A stretch of 56,602 nucleotides of DNA from positions 1-56,602 of the forward strand of contig NZ_SRSH01000028.1 in assembly GCF_006175985.1 (NCBI RefSeq), in the 5' to 3' direction. Source of the stretch: Methylotetracoccus oryzae (GTDB taxonomy: Bacteria > Pseudomonadota > Gammaproteobacteria > Methylococcales > Methylococcaceae). Under the pieces are notes generated by a model. It had not been told where the DNA came from and searched no databases. It was given only the letters and a program-made list of their open reading frames with translations. The first letter of the stretch is position 1. Every line of letters starts with the position of its first letter. Position numbers and translations under genes: made by a program. This document shows positions 41,799 to 50,707 of the stretch, piece after piece.

Positions 41799-41947
41799 GC
41801 GCGCATGCCTTCGGCTGTTGGCCTCATGGCGGCTTTCAATCTTGGCGCCGCGGCCGCATGAGCCCTGAAAACCGCCTTCTAGCCGGTGAAAAACCGTCCC
41901 CTCCGGCCCGTTTCCCGCCTTTCGGAGGTCAGCGGGCGTACCTATCC

Positions 41948-43036
41948 CTAGGCGGTCGACCAGCGCCAACCGAACAGCGCGCCCATCCGCGTCAGGTTGT
42001 AAGCGGCCAAGGTGAACACGGTCTGGGCTCGGACCTTCTCCAGCCCACGGAAACGGGTCTTGCGGAGACCGCCGACCGTTTTCGCCCAACCGAACACCTC
42101 CTCGATCCGCTTGCGGATCTTCAAACTGGTGCGATAACCGGCATGGCGCGTGGTGCGACCATCGATCGCCGAGCCCTTGGCTTTCTGCGCGACATGCGGT
42201 GTGACGCGCCGTTGCCGCAAGGCCGCTACAAACTCCGGCACGTCGTACGCCTTGTCCGCCCCGACGGTCGCGCCGGCGCGGTTAATGGTGCGGGCGATCA
42301 TGGCTTTCGCGGCTTCCCGCTCCGCGGTCCCGGTGGCGTGCGTGAGGTCCGCATCGACCACCAAGCAGTGCCGGTTCTCCATCAAGGCATGGCCCATGAA
42401 GCACAACTGCGACTTGTCTCCGGCGCTCTTCTTGTACAGTCGCGCGTCCGGGTCAGTCGCCGAAGCGTGCGTATCACTCCGGCGCGTCTCGCCCTTGAAG
42501 TCGACGGTCGGATTGCGGCCACCGTCCTCCGGCGGTGGGCTCATTCCGTCCTTGCGGACAAAACTCTTCATCGAGGCCCAGGCCTCGATCAACGTGCCGT
42601 CCACCGAAAAGTGCTCATCGGACAACAGTTGCTGCCACTCCGCCAGCAGCAGCACCCGTTCGAAGAACAACCGGCTGATGTGGGTATTCAGCAAACGATC
42701 TCGGTTAGCGCTGAAGGTGGAATGATCCCAAACCGCGGCGTCCAGCGTCAGCCCGACAAACCACCGGTACAGCAGGTTGAATTCAATCTGCTCCACCAGT
42801 TGCCGCTCGGAACGCACCGAGTACAGCACCTGCAACAAGCTGGCCCGCAGCAAGCGCTCGGGCGGAACCGATTCCCGGCCCGTGTCGGCGTACAACACCG
42901 CGAAGTCGGCGTCCATCGAGCGTAACAACACATCGACCACCGCCCGCAGCTTCCGCAACGGGTGCTTCTTGGGAATCCGCTCTTCCAGCGTCCGCGCGCT
43001 GAACAGTTCTTCTTGCGTGATGTCCGCGCCGCGCAT
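41948..43036 (-). CDS. IS5 family transposase
   Basis: This 362-residue DDE transposase is intact. The N-terminal domain (KHPLRKLRAVVDVLL, then PPERLLRASLLQVLYSVRSERQLVEQI) is typical of the IS5 group. Catalytic acidic residues are likely the Asp in FSVDGTLIEAWAS, the Asp in VGADKAYDVPEF and the Glu in RKRIEEVFGWAKT. The ATG at 43036 has GGAG eight bases upstream and is preferred over an ATG twelve codons earlier. The absence of frame damage suggests a recently active copy. Confidence 0.9.
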   Translation of the reverse strand: MRGADITQEELFSARTLEERIPKKHPLRKLRAVVDVLLRSMDADFAVLYADTGRESVPPERLLRASLLQVLYSVRSERQLVEQIEFNLLYRWFVGLTLDAAVWDHSTFSANRDRLLNTHISRLFFERVLLLAEWQQLLSDEHFSVDGTLIEAWASMKSFVRKDGMSPPPEDGGRNPTVDFKGETRRSDTHASATDPDARLYKKSAGDKSQLCFMGHALMENRHCLVVDADLTHATGTAEREAAKAMIARTINRAGATVGADKAYDVPEFVAALRQRRVTPHVAQKAKGSAIDGRTTRHAGYRTSLKIRKRIEEVFGWAKTVGGLRKTRFRGLEKVRAQTVFTLAAYNLTRMGALFGWRWSTA

Positions 43037-43158
43037 CAGGGAACACTCCGAGTATCTCGTGACGGATACCATTTTATCATGCGTAACAGCTGGTTAGCCC
43101 TATTTGCAGCCTCAGCCACAGCGTCGGACAACGAACTCATGCGGCTTCCAGCCCAGGA

Positions 43159-43178
43159 GAAAATCAACAGCCTGTTAA
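43159..43178 (-). repeat. IS inverted repeat, right
   Basis: This is the complement of the left repeat with three mismatches. It is immediately followed by a metR-like fragment. Confidence 0.8.
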
Positions 43179-43185
43179 CGCCCCT

Positions 43186-43269
43186 GTCGAACTCGCGTAC
43201 CTGCTCCAACTCCTGGGGACATTCCGGGCGACGAGTTTTAGGAGCCTGCGCGGGGTCGCGCCACTCTGA
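43186..43269 (+). pseudogene. 3' relic of a second metR-like gene
   Basis: The frame from 43186 reads VELAYLLQLLGTF then RATSFRSLRGVAPL and a stop. It aligns with the C-terminus of the intact MetR upstream (ELAYLNDFLATV, then RETSFRSLRGIVPI and stop). The fragment begins seven bases after the right end of the IS, and nothing corresponding to the 5' part remains on the left of the IS. The divergence implies an old paralog truncated by insertion or associated deletion rather than a fresh duplicate. Confidence 0.75.
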
Positions 43270-43766
43270 AGGCCTTGTCCCCCATGATGCCGGATTGGTC
43301 CGACAGCCTCTATCGCCCGCCAGATCCACCTGATTCGGCGTGGTCTGCTACGGTATTCTTCGTTCGCTTAAAATCGCATTCCGCCTAGCCGATATACCTA
43401 CAGAAAATACCAGTCCGCGTGTGGTTATCCACACTCGATCCATCCCCTAATCCGTTAGTATATTAACGTTTGCAAAAGCTTGTTGACAAACGGCAGGGCA
43501 TCGCTATAGCGTGTCTGCGCGGTAATTCGAAGTAGCAAGGAGCAGATCAAACGTGTTATGTCTTTCGTTATAGGCGCACGAGGGAAAATGCCTTTTCTAG
43601 GCAGATAGACTGCGTGTTCAAGGAGTTACCGAAGCAGTATTTTGCTCCGCCGACAATGCCTGGGTGAGTGGGACTGAGACCCAACGGGTTCAAAAGCTTC
43701 AGACCTCGGCCCATTGACGAGCACGGGGTGAAAAACATTTAGCCAATCGGACGAGGGGGACAAGGC
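43270..43766. other. long AT-richer leader without a gene
   Basis: This 497-base stretch is lower in GC than its neighbours. A lone DnaA-box-like TTATCCACA lies at 43425-43433, a promoter-like pair at 43483-43510, then about 250 bases of untranslated leader before the secreted-protein gene. A 16-codon open frame begins near 43558. No known riboswitch class was recognised. Confidence 0.45.
43483..43510 (+). promoter_or_regulatory. candidate sigma-70 promoter
   Basis: A perfect -35 hexamer TTGACA (43483-43488) is separated by 16 bases from TATAGC (43505-43510). It points towards the secreted-protein gene at 43767 and would give a leader of about 250 bases. Confidence 0.5.
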
Positions 43767-44261
43767 ATGAATAAAGTGAATCGGATATCGTCGGCATTGA
43801 TCGCAATGGGCGTCACTCTCGGCAGCGGTGCGGCCTGGGCCAATCCCGAAGCGGGTGGAGACTACTCCCAGACTACAACCTTAGTCACCATCGACAGTTC
43901 CAGTACCGGAAGCCCCAACATTTTGCGCAGCGTGACGGTCGTTTGTCCCGTAACGGGTTTTCTGCTGGCGCAGGCAGATGCGCAATTCGGCCTGAACTTT
44001 ACCACTGCTGGGAGCGATGGCGCTTTGGGCTACGGTATCAGCCGCACCATCGCCATCGACAGCAATCATTACCATTTCCTACAGGGCGCGTCTGCATCCG
44101 GATTCCAGTACAACCCAGGCTCAATCCAGCGATTCGACACCTGTACTGCCGGTCAGTCCATCACCTACCGTTTCGTCGCTTATTTGTTGTATGGGCTGTC
44201 GACATCGACTTATGCCTGGCAGCCCAAGCTGTCGGTCATTCAGTTGCGCGACCGGTATTGA
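43767..44261 (+). CDS. hypothetical secreted protein
   Basis: This 164-residue protein has a signal peptide (ISSALIAMGVTLGSGAAWA, cleavage at AWA-NPEAG). The mature beta-rich domain is low in charge, with cysteines in VTVVCPVTG and FDTCTAGQ that could pair. The mature protein is rich in Ser, Thr and aromatic residues. No family is recognised. A good hairpin terminator follows, so it is probably monocistronic. Confidence 0.7.
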   Translation: MNKVNRISSALIAMGVTLGSGAAWANPEAGGDYSQTTTLVTIDSSSTGSPNILRSVTVVCPVTGFLLAQADAQFGLNFTTAGSDGALGYGISRTIAIDSNHYHFLQGASASGFQYNPGSIQRFDTCTAGQSITYRFVAYLLYGLSTSTYAWQPKLSVIQLRDRY

Positions 44262-44291
44262 CCAGTCCCTGAAGCCGGAAATCGACCCGCG

Positions 44292-44316
44292 CCGGCCGCA
44301 CTCGTGCGGCCGGTTT
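44292..44316 (+). terminator. rho-independent-type terminator
   Basis: A nine-base-pair GC-rich stem (CCGGCCGCA with TGCGGCCGG), a four-base CTCG loop and TTT follow the stop codon at 44261 by about 30 bases. Confidence 0.75.
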
Positions 44317-44419
44317 GAGGGGTCCAGAGGCGGTGAGGGGACGATCCGCCAGCTCGCTCGGTAACTCCTCCTTCCCTGCCACGAACCGCATCGCCTAAAC
44401 ACCGGAACGGAGCGGCCCC

Positions 44420-45250
44420 ATGATCCGGATTCGTCGCCTTGCCGTGATCCTTTTCGTCACCACCCTGCCGGCCTGGGGCCAGGACCAGCCGCGCCAGCCT
44501 TGGTCGTCCCCATCCGCCAAGCTCACACTGCAGTATGACCGCGGCCAGTTGTCGGCGAACGTGGCCGACGCGACCCTGGGACAGCTCATCGAAGAACTGC
44601 GGCGCACGATCCCCGTCACGATCGAAGTGGTCGACCTCGGGCTGCTGTCGTCAAGGATTACCGCGCGGACGACCCGCGCGAACACGAACGACGCGCTCAA
44701 GACGCTGCTCGAGGGCTTCTCGTATGTCAGCTACCCGCAGCATGGCAAGACGCGGGCGACGATCCGTATCGTGTCCCGCGCGGGCAATGGCTTATCCATT
44801 CCGAGCGCCAAGGTCGCAAACAAAGAGTCAGGCCAGCTTCAGCAGGCGGCGCCCGATCCGACACAAGAGAAAAGAAACGCCGAGAAGGCCTTGCAGCGGG
44901 ACCTCGACGCCCTCAGGACAGCCCGCGACGACAGCACGCGCCGCGCCGCCATAGAGCGTTTGGTGGGCAACCCGAGCGCACTCGCCACGCAGGCCCTGGT
45001 CGAACAAGCTGTGGGAAGCGGTTCGCCGGATTTTCGCGTCGGCGCGGCCGATGCACTCTGGCGGCATGCAGCAGACCGCGAGTTCGCCGATCCGGAAGTG
45101 CTGGAGGGACTCCGCCGGCTCAGCACGGATCCCGATCGGTCGGTCAGCGAACTGGCCCTGCGAGCGCTTAGCGACCGCGATGCCTATTTGGCGGGCGCCA
45201 CGGCCACGCCGGTCGGGCCCAGTACTGACGCTAACCGTGCTCACCAATAG
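44420..45250 (+). CDS. exported protein with STN-like and HEAT-like regions
   Basis: This 276-residue protein has a signal peptide (LAVILFVTTLPAWG, cleavage near WGQ). Residues about 45-115 (VADATLGQLIEELRRTIPVTIEV, NDALKTLLEGFSYV) resemble the secretin/TonB short N-terminal domain fold. From about 150 onward, a helical region with FRVGAADALWRHA and SVSELALRALSDRD looks like HEAT-type repeats. GGAG lies seven bases before the ATG. A role in envelope assembly is possible but unproven. Confidence 0.6.
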   Translation: MIRIRRLAVILFVTTLPAWGQDQPRQPWSSPSAKLTLQYDRGQLSANVADATLGQLIEELRRTIPVTIEVVDLGLLSSRITARTTRANTNDALKTLLEGFSYVSYPQHGKTRATIRIVSRAGNGLSIPSAKVANKESGQLQQAAPDPTQEKRNAEKALQRDLDALRTARDDSTRRAAIERLVGNPSALATQALVEQAVGSGSPDFRVGAADALWRHAADREFADPEVLEGLRRLSTDPDRSVSELALRALSDRDAYLAGATATPVGPSTDANRAHQ

Positions 45251-45348
45251 CCGACCACAAACTCCGTAGCCGGCAGCGCCCAAGGCGTCCAGCGACACAA
45301 GAGGCCGCTCAGGCGCAAGGGCAACGAAACTGGCACACGGGGTGCGGA

Positions 45349-46101
45349 TCACGGCTTCGGCAGAGCGAACCCGGGCTCGTCGTCCTTCAACCCGACCCCC
45401 GACAACTGCCGGCGCAAGGCCTGGCGCGCCAGGTAGGCGAGCTTCCGCGCGGCCACCGCGTAGGACAAGCCGGCCGGCGGGCGCACGTTAGAGATGCAAT
45501 TGCGCTCGGCGTCGGTATTGCATGGCCCGGGCGCATAAGTCAGATAGATCCCCAGGCTGTCGTCGGCACTGAGCCCGGGCCGTTCGCCGACGACCATCAC
45601 CGCGAGCCGGGCCCCCAGGGCGGCACCGACCGGATCGGACAACGCCACCCGGCCGTTCTCCGCAAGGCAGATCGGACCGCAGCCAAGGCCCTCGGCCGCC
45701 AGGGCCGCCACGATGGCATCCAGCAGCGGCAGGCCGTGACGGTCCATTGCAGTGGACGACAGACCGTTCGTCAGGATCAGCGCCACATCGATGGCCGGGT
45801 CGTGACGACTCCGCAAACACTGCTCCGACTCGTCCGTGAGCCGTCGACCGAGGTCCGGACGCTTCAAGTACTCGACTCGGCTCGTCACCGGGGTCGACGC
45901 GATGACCGGGACCCATCCCCGCGCCGCCACTTCACCCGCGAACGACGCGATATCCCACGACCGATGGATGGCGTCGCGCGCCCGCGCATGCGCCAGCTGA
46001 AAGTCCAGCACCGCGGCGGTCGGCAACGCATGTCCGGCGCGGCCGAGGGCGATGCGGGCCTGCGTGCAGCGACGCAGTGCCTCCCATGCGGCTGCGCTCA
46101 C
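45349..46101 (-). CDS. eutC: ethanolamine ammonia-lyase small subunit
   Basis: This 250-residue light chain of the adenosylcobalamin-dependent lyase forms acetaldehyde and ammonia from ethanolamine together with EutB. Family stretches include QARIALGRAGHALPTAAVLDFQ with HARARDAIH, SRVEYLKRPDLGRRL, LILTNGLSSTAMDRHG and RNCISNVRPPAGLSY. The GTG start at 46101 overlaps the eutB stop as GTGA, which fixes it. The open frame continues far upstream, but only as an out-of-phase reading of eutB. Confidence 0.93.
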   Translation of the reverse strand: MSAAAWEALRRCTQARIALGRAGHALPTAAVLDFQLAHARARDAIHRSWDIASFAGEVAARGWVPVIASTPVTSRVEYLKRPDLGRRLTDESEQCLRSRHDPAIDVALILTNGLSSTAMDRHGLPLLDAIVAALAAEGLGCGPICLAENGRVALSDPVGAALGARLAVMVVGERPGLSADDSLGIYLTYAPGPCNTDAERNCISNVRPPAGLSYAVAARKLAYLARQALRRQLSGVGLKDDEPGFALPKP

Positions 46102-47492
46102 GCCGAGCTCCCGGCCAAGCCCGTCAGATCGGCCAGCAGCGGCACGTTTCGCCCTTCGCCCGCCAGCGCGTTGCGGCCATTGAAGATGCCCATCCGGTTC
46201 AGCCAGTCCTCGAACTCCGGCGCCGGCCGCAACCCGAGCACCTCGCGCAGATACAACGCGTCGTGGAACGAGGTGCTCTGGTAGGCCAGCATGACGTCGT
46301 CCGCACCCGGAATGCCCATGACGTAGTTGCAGCCGGCCACGCCGAGCAGTGTCAGCAAATCGTCCATGTCGTTCTGGTCGGCCTCGGCGTGATTGGTATA
46401 GCAGACATCGACCCCCATCGGCAGGCCGAGCAGCTTGCCGCAGAAATGATCTTCGAGACCGGCGCGGGTGATCTGCTTGCCATCGTAGAGATATTCCGGA
46501 CCGATGAAGCCGACGACCGTGTTGACCAGCAGCGGCGCGAACTCGCGCGCGACGGCATAGGCCCGCGTCTCGCAGGTCTGCGCGTCGACACCGTGATGGG
46601 CATTGGCCGACAGTGCACTGCCCTGCCCCGTTTCGAAATACATGACCTGCTCGCCCACGGTCCCGCGGCGCAGTTCTCGCGCCATGTCGTGCGCCTCCCG
46701 CAACATCGCCAGGTCGACGCCGAAGCTGCGGTTGGCCGCTTCGGTACCGGCGATCGACTGGAACACCAGATCGACCGGCGACCCCCGCCGCATCAGCTCG
46801 AGGCTGGTGGTCACGTGGCACAGCACACAGGACTGGGTCGGGATCGCATGCCGCTGGATCAGCTCGTCCAGCAGGCTCAACAGCGCATGGACATTGTCGA
46901 GATTGTCGGTGGCCGGATTGATGCCGATCACGGCGTCGCCGGCGCCGAGCAACAAGCCGTCCAGCACCGCAGCGGCGATGCCACGCGGGTCGTCGGTCGG
47001 GTGATTGGGCTGCAACCGGGTCGACAGGCGGCCCGGCAAGCCGAGCGCATTCCGGAACCGCGACACGACCCGGATACGCCGCGCGACCGCAATCAGGTCC
47101 TGGTTCCGCATCAGCTTGGAAACCGCGGCCACCATTTCCGGCGTCAGTCCGAGGGCGAGCCCAGCGAGTCGCTCGCCGTCGGTCTCGCGCAGCAGCCAGT
47201 CGCGAAACTCGCCGACCGTCAGACCGGAAACGGGAGCGAATGCCGCCGCATCGTGCCGGTCCAGGATCAGCCGCGTGACCTCGTCCTGCTCGGGCGGAAT
47301 CAGCGGCTCTTCGAGGAAGCGCCGCAACGGCACCTCCGCCAGCGCCCACTGCGCCAAGGCCCTCTCTTCCGCCGACTCCGCGGCGATGCCGGCCAGCTCG
47401 TCCGCCGCGCGCAGCGGCGAAGCCCTGGCGAGCAGCGTCTTCAGGTCCCGGAAGGCCAGGCTCTGACCCTGCAGACTCACGCGGTAATTCAT
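46098..47492 (-). CDS. eutB: ethanolamine ammonia-lyase large subunit
   Basis: This 464-residue catalytic subunit binds adenosylcobalamin. Conserved parts are the RLQPNHPTDDPRGIAAAVLD region, DAVIGINPATDN, TGQGSALSANAHHGVDAQTC, NTVVGFIGPEYLYDGKQI and NHAEADQNDMDDLLTLL. It is followed by eutC with a four-base overlap. No reactivase eutA, transporter or microcompartment shell gene is present nearby, so this is the short stand-alone eutBC type seen in non-enteric proteobacteria. Confidence 0.95.
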   Translation of the reverse strand: MNYRVSLQGQSLAFRDLKTLLARASPLRAADELAGIAAESAEERALAQWALAEVPLRRFLEEPLIPPEQDEVTRLILDRHDAAAFAPVSGLTVGEFRDWLLRETDGERLAGLALGLTPEMVAAVSKLMRNQDLIAVARRIRVVSRFRNALGLPGRLSTRLQPNHPTDDPRGIAAAVLDGLLLGAGDAVIGINPATDNLDNVHALLSLLDELIQRHAIPTQSCVLCHVTTSLELMRRGSPVDLVFQSIAGTEAANRSFGVDLAMLREAHDMARELRRGTVGEQVMYFETGQGSALSANAHHGVDAQTCETRAYAVAREFAPLLVNTVVGFIGPEYLYDGKQITRAGLEDHFCGKLLGLPMGVDVCYTNHAEADQNDMDDLLTLLGVAGCNYVMGIPGADDVMLAYQSTSFHDALYLREVLGLRPAPEFEDWLNRMGIFNGRNALAGEGRNVPLLADLTGLAGSSA

Positions 47493-47811
47493 GCCGGCGA
47501 CACTCCCAATCGATTTCGGGGTATTCCAACACCTGCGGGTGCCGCCGGGAAGTCATGCGCCGGCCTCGTCACTCAACCGTAACCCGAACGCACACGAATC
47601 GCCCGATGCCGACGCAGCGGGCAGCAGAATGACATCAGGAACTGCGCCTTCATTTCAACGGAGTCCAGCCTCTGCGGGCAGCGCCTCTTTTGCCCTTTGC
47701 ACGATAGCGGATTGAATTCATACGGCGCGCGTGTCTGCCTCCGCCGGTGGCCGCCCATCCCGGGCGAACGAGGCGGCCACACCGCAACCGACCCCCATCG
47801 CACCGCGGTAG
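47493..47811. other. intergenic region upstream of eutB
   Basis: This 319-base spacer lies between the cupin gene and eutB, both on the minus strand, and probably holds the eutBC promoter. No ORF of coding quality, repeat or terminator was recognised. Confidence 0.5.
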
Positions 47812-48255
47812 TCATTTGGCCGCGGACTGCTGCGCGGCGTACAGCGCGACGAAGTCCTCTTTCCCGAGGGTCCCGATCGGCTGCAGATCATCGCCGAGTA
47901 TCTCGTACAGCAGCCCATCGCCGCGAATGCTGAAGAACACGACGGCATCCTGCTCGGCTCCGCCCCCTTCGCGATGGGGCTCGTCCGAGGGTGGGCTCAC
48001 GGTGTACCGCCCGACCGGCCTGATCTCCTTGAGACGGCCATCGGCATGATAGAGCCGGTGTTCGCCCTGTACGACCAGCAGATGGTTCAGCGCCTTGTGC
48101 CGGTGCAGGACGATCTGTCGGTTCGCCGCGAACTTGAACAGGACGTCGATGATGCCGTTCCGCTCGTCGATATCCAGAATCGAGTAACTTAGGTGTTCGA
48201 ATCCCTCGAGCGTGTTCCAGCGGATGTTGCTGTCGTCGAAATGGAAGGCGGGCAT
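47812..48255 (-). CDS. cupin domain protein
   Basis: This 147-residue single-domain cupin has a metal-site motif HRHKALNHLLVVQGEHRLY near residues 51-69 and a second beta-strand set around AVVFFSIRGDGLLYE. Family members are metal-dependent oxygenases, isomerases or binding proteins, and the substrate is not readable. The ATG at 48255 has GGGAG eight bases upstream. It lies upstream of eutBC in the same direction, but the 319-base gap argues against a shared transcript. Confidence 0.8.
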   Translation of the reverse strand: MPAFHFDDSNIRWNTLEGFEHLSYSILDIDERNGIIDVLFKFAANRQIVLHRHKALNHLLVVQGEHRLYHADGRLKEIRPVGRYTVSPPSDEPHREGGGAEQDAVVFFSIRGDGLLYEILGDDLQPIGTLGKEDFVALYAAQQSAAK

Positions 48256-48493
48256 GGATGGAGTCTCCCTCAGGTCTGAACAAGGCCAGAGCAGCCTACG
48301 ACCCGGTCGCGGTCGTGTAAGCCGATCCTTGCCCGCCAAGGCACGGGCAAATTGCCCGCCGTCGCGGCCTACGCTGGGCAGGCCGTGCTGGGATTCCTAG
48401 AATGGCTCACAACACGGAGGTCGATTCCACCGCAACGCTGCTCCGCCGTGAGCGATTTGCGAACACTGCACCGAGGCGCTACCACCCACTGTC

Positions 48494-49843
48494 ATGAGGC
48501 TGCAAGTCCACCTGTTGAATCGCATCGCCGCGATGGGGCTTGCCTGTTGGCTCGCGACCGCCGGCCTGCTTCTCTACCGCAGCGACCACCAGGCGCGGCA
48601 GGATACGCGCGCCACGGCGGAAGCCATGCGCCAACAGTTGGAGCTGCAACTCATCAAATGGGGAGCGACCCTGGGCTTGCGTGACCCCTTTCCTGACCTG
48701 CAATCCTGGCAGCCGAACACCTTGGGCATCGGTGACTGCATCGTCTTCGGAGCTACGGGGGCTGCCGCACCGCGCGGATTCTGCAACGGGCTGGAACCGG
48801 AGACCACGGCGTCGCCGCCCGCTTTTGCCTGGCTTTACCGCAGCTTGTTCAGCTCGGGTGAACCCGTCGCACTGCCGGTCAGCTACCGGAACCGCCGATA
48901 CGGGACCGTGACCGTCATCCCCAGCGCCCAGCGCGAGCTGGCGGCGGCATGGGCCGACGTCAGCAGCCTGACGACACTCGCGGCGCTGATGGTGTTTTCG
49001 GTCTGCGCGCTGGTGTATTGGAGCGTCAACCGTGCTCTGGAACCGTCGGCACGCATCGTCGCGGGGCTGGAAGCGATGCGGAACGGCAAGCTCGCCGTCA
49101 GGCTCCCATGCTTCGAACTCAACGAATGGCGCAGTATTGCCGGAGCGGTCAATCAACTGGCCGCTGCGCAACAGCAATTGCTTGCCGAGCGCCAGGCACT
49201 GGCAGTCAAGCTGATGAACCTGCAGGAGGAAGAGCGACGCGATCTGGCCCGCGAACTCCACGACGAGTTCGGGCAGTGCCTGACCGGCATCAACGCGTTG
49301 ACTGCATCGATCACCCAGGGGGCAAAGGACAGATGCCCGGACCTGGTCGACGAAGCCCAGCGGATCGGCGATATCGCCCAACGCCTGCTCGCCGGCATTC
49401 GCGGTCTGCTGCGTCGACTGCGGCCCGCGGAACTCGACGAGGTCGGATTGAAATCCTCGCTGGAAAGCCTGGTCGCCGACTGGAATCGCCAGCGCCGGAC
49501 CCGCTTCGACCTGAACATCGACGGAGACTGCTCGACCCTTCCGGACGCCTTGACGGTCGCTTTGTTTCGCATGGTTCAGGAATGTCTGACGAATATTGCC
49601 AAACACGCCGAGGCCCGCCACGCCCGCATCGCACTGACTGTCGGCACGGAAACCGCCACCCTGATCGTCGCTGACGATGGACTGGCGACGTGCGTTCCGC
49701 AGCCTTTCGGCATCGGCTTGCTCGGCATGCGGGAGCGCGTCAGCGCCCTCCATGGCCGCATGGCACTCGGCATCGCCGAGCCGCACGGCCTGATCGTGAC
49801 GATCCAGCTGCCGCTCGAACCCGAGTCCACATCCGCAACGTGA
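48494..49843 (+). CDS. MoxY-like sensor histidine kinase
   Basis: This 449-residue membrane kinase has transmembrane helices at about 9-27 and 158-178. The periplasmic loop between them resembles the LapD/MoxY sensor domain (ATAEAMRQQLELQLIKWG, SGEPVALPVSYRNRRYGTV). The HisKA_3 domain has His256 in EEERRDLARELHDEFGQ, followed by HATPase_c with MVQECLTNIAKHA and GIGLLGMRERV. The MoxY group is named after methanol-oxidation regulators. The signal here is unknown. Its stop overlaps the response-regulator start as GTGA. Confidence 0.88.
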   Translation: MRLQVHLLNRIAAMGLACWLATAGLLLYRSDHQARQDTRATAEAMRQQLELQLIKWGATLGLRDPFPDLQSWQPNTLGIGDCIVFGATGAAAPRGFCNGLEPETTASPPAFAWLYRSLFSSGEPVALPVSYRNRRYGTVTVIPSAQRELAAAWADVSSLTTLAALMVFSVCALVYWSVNRALEPSARIVAGLEAMRNGKLAVRLPCFELNEWRSIAGAVNQLAAAQQQLLAERQALAVKLMNLQEEERRDLARELHDEFGQCLTGINALTASITQGAKDRCPDLVDEAQRIGDIAQRLLAGIRGLLRRLRPAELDEVGLKSSLESLVADWNRQRRTRFDLNIDGDCSTLPDALTVALFRMVQECLTNIAKHAEARHARIALTVGTETATLIVADDGLATCVPQPFGIGLLGMRERVSALHGRMALGIAEPHGLIVTIQLPLEPESTSAT

Positions 49844-50505
49844 ACACGGCACCCATCGGCATCCTGCTGGTCGACGACCATGCCATCGTGCGCGAAGGCT
49901 ATCGCGCGCTGTTCGCCAGGCAGCCCGGTCTCCGGGTGCTGGCCGAAGCCGGCGATGGCGCGACAGCCTACCAGCTCTTCAAGGACCAACACCCCGATGT
50001 GGTCATTACCGACATCTCGCTGCCGGGAAGCAGTGGGCTGGAACTGATCTCGCGCATCAAGCAGCGCGCGCCGAAAGCCAGGATTCTGGTGTTCAGCATG
50101 CATCAGAATCCCGGCATCGTGCTCACGGCCATCCGCGCGGGCGCCTTGGGTTATGTCACCAAAAGCAGCCCGCCCGAGGTTCTACTGCGCGCGATCAGCG
50201 ATGTCCAGGCGGGCCGGCATGCGTTGAGCGCCGACATCGCGCAGGCGCTGGCGATTGAGCAGTTGCGCGGAGAACAACTGGCGCTGGACGCGCTGACCGT
50301 GCGCGAATTCGAGATCCTGATGCTGCTGCTCGACGGGAAAGGCGCCGGGACCATTGCCTCGACGCTCAATATCAGTCCGAAGACGGTCTGCAATTGCCAC
50401 TACCTGATCAAGCGCAAACTCGGCGTAGGCAGCGACATCGAACTGGTGCGGCTGGCCATCAAGCTCAACGTCATGGACTTGCTGCAGCTCGCAGCAGCGC
50501 CTTGA
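49840..50505 (+). CDS. NarL/MoxX-like response regulator
   Basis: This 221-residue regulator has a receiver domain (phosphoacceptor Asp58 in VVITDISLPGSSGLE, acidic pocket in LLVDDHAIVREGYR, Lys in GYVTKSSPPE). The C-terminal LuxR-type HTH is LTVREFEILMLLLDGKGAGT with ISPKTVCNCHYLIKRKLGV. The GTG start at 49840 is set by the four-base overlap with the kinase, so the pair should be translationally coupled. Its targets may include the neighbouring Tat-exported protein gene. Confidence 0.92.
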   Translation: MNTAPIGILLVDDHAIVREGYRALFARQPGLRVLAEAGDGATAYQLFKDQHPDVVITDISLPGSSGLELISRIKQRAPKARILVFSMHQNPGIVLTAIRAGALGYVTKSSPPEVLLRAISDVQAGRHALSADIAQALAIEQLRGEQLALDALTVREFEILMLLLDGKGAGTIASTLNISPKTVCNCHYLIKRKLGVGSDIELVRLAIKLNVMDLLQLAAAP

Positions 50506-50707
50506 GCCTGTCGGACGACGCGTAGTCAAGGGACGGGCGGACGACGGGGCCCCAAACCCGAGCGTTCCCGTCGGTCTTGCGGCCCGTCGAAACCCCGGTG
50601 TACAGTGAAGCCCGCATCGCGCCGACGCTCAGCGAGCGGGCGACATCAGCCTGTCAAAGCAGACCGAATTCCAATCGTTCACACTGTCCACTTCTCGAGG
50701 AAAGCTC

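Larger units (their letters stand above)
41779..43178 (-). mobile_element. IS5-type insertion sequence
   Basis: This roughly 1.4-kb element is bounded by imperfect inverted repeats: left TTAACAGGGTGTTGAAATTC (41779-41798), right complement TTAACAGGCTGTTGATTTTC (43159-43178). The outermost TTAA at both ends may be a 4-bp target duplication rather than part of the repeats; it is palindromic, so this cannot be decided by reading. It carries one intact transposase gene. Confidence 0.85.

Noticed and set aside
41658..41861. Small plus-strand frame crossing the left IS end
   Set aside because: It spans the IS boundary, has no ribosome binding site and resembles no protein.
43425..43433. TTATCCACA, a perfect DnaA box
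   Set aside because: It is isolated, with no other boxes nearby, so it is probably chance or a minor regulatory site.
46102..47556. Upstream extension of the eutC frame through eutB
   Set aside because: It is an out-of-phase reading of eutB. The GTGA overlap at 46098-46101 gives a clear eutC start.
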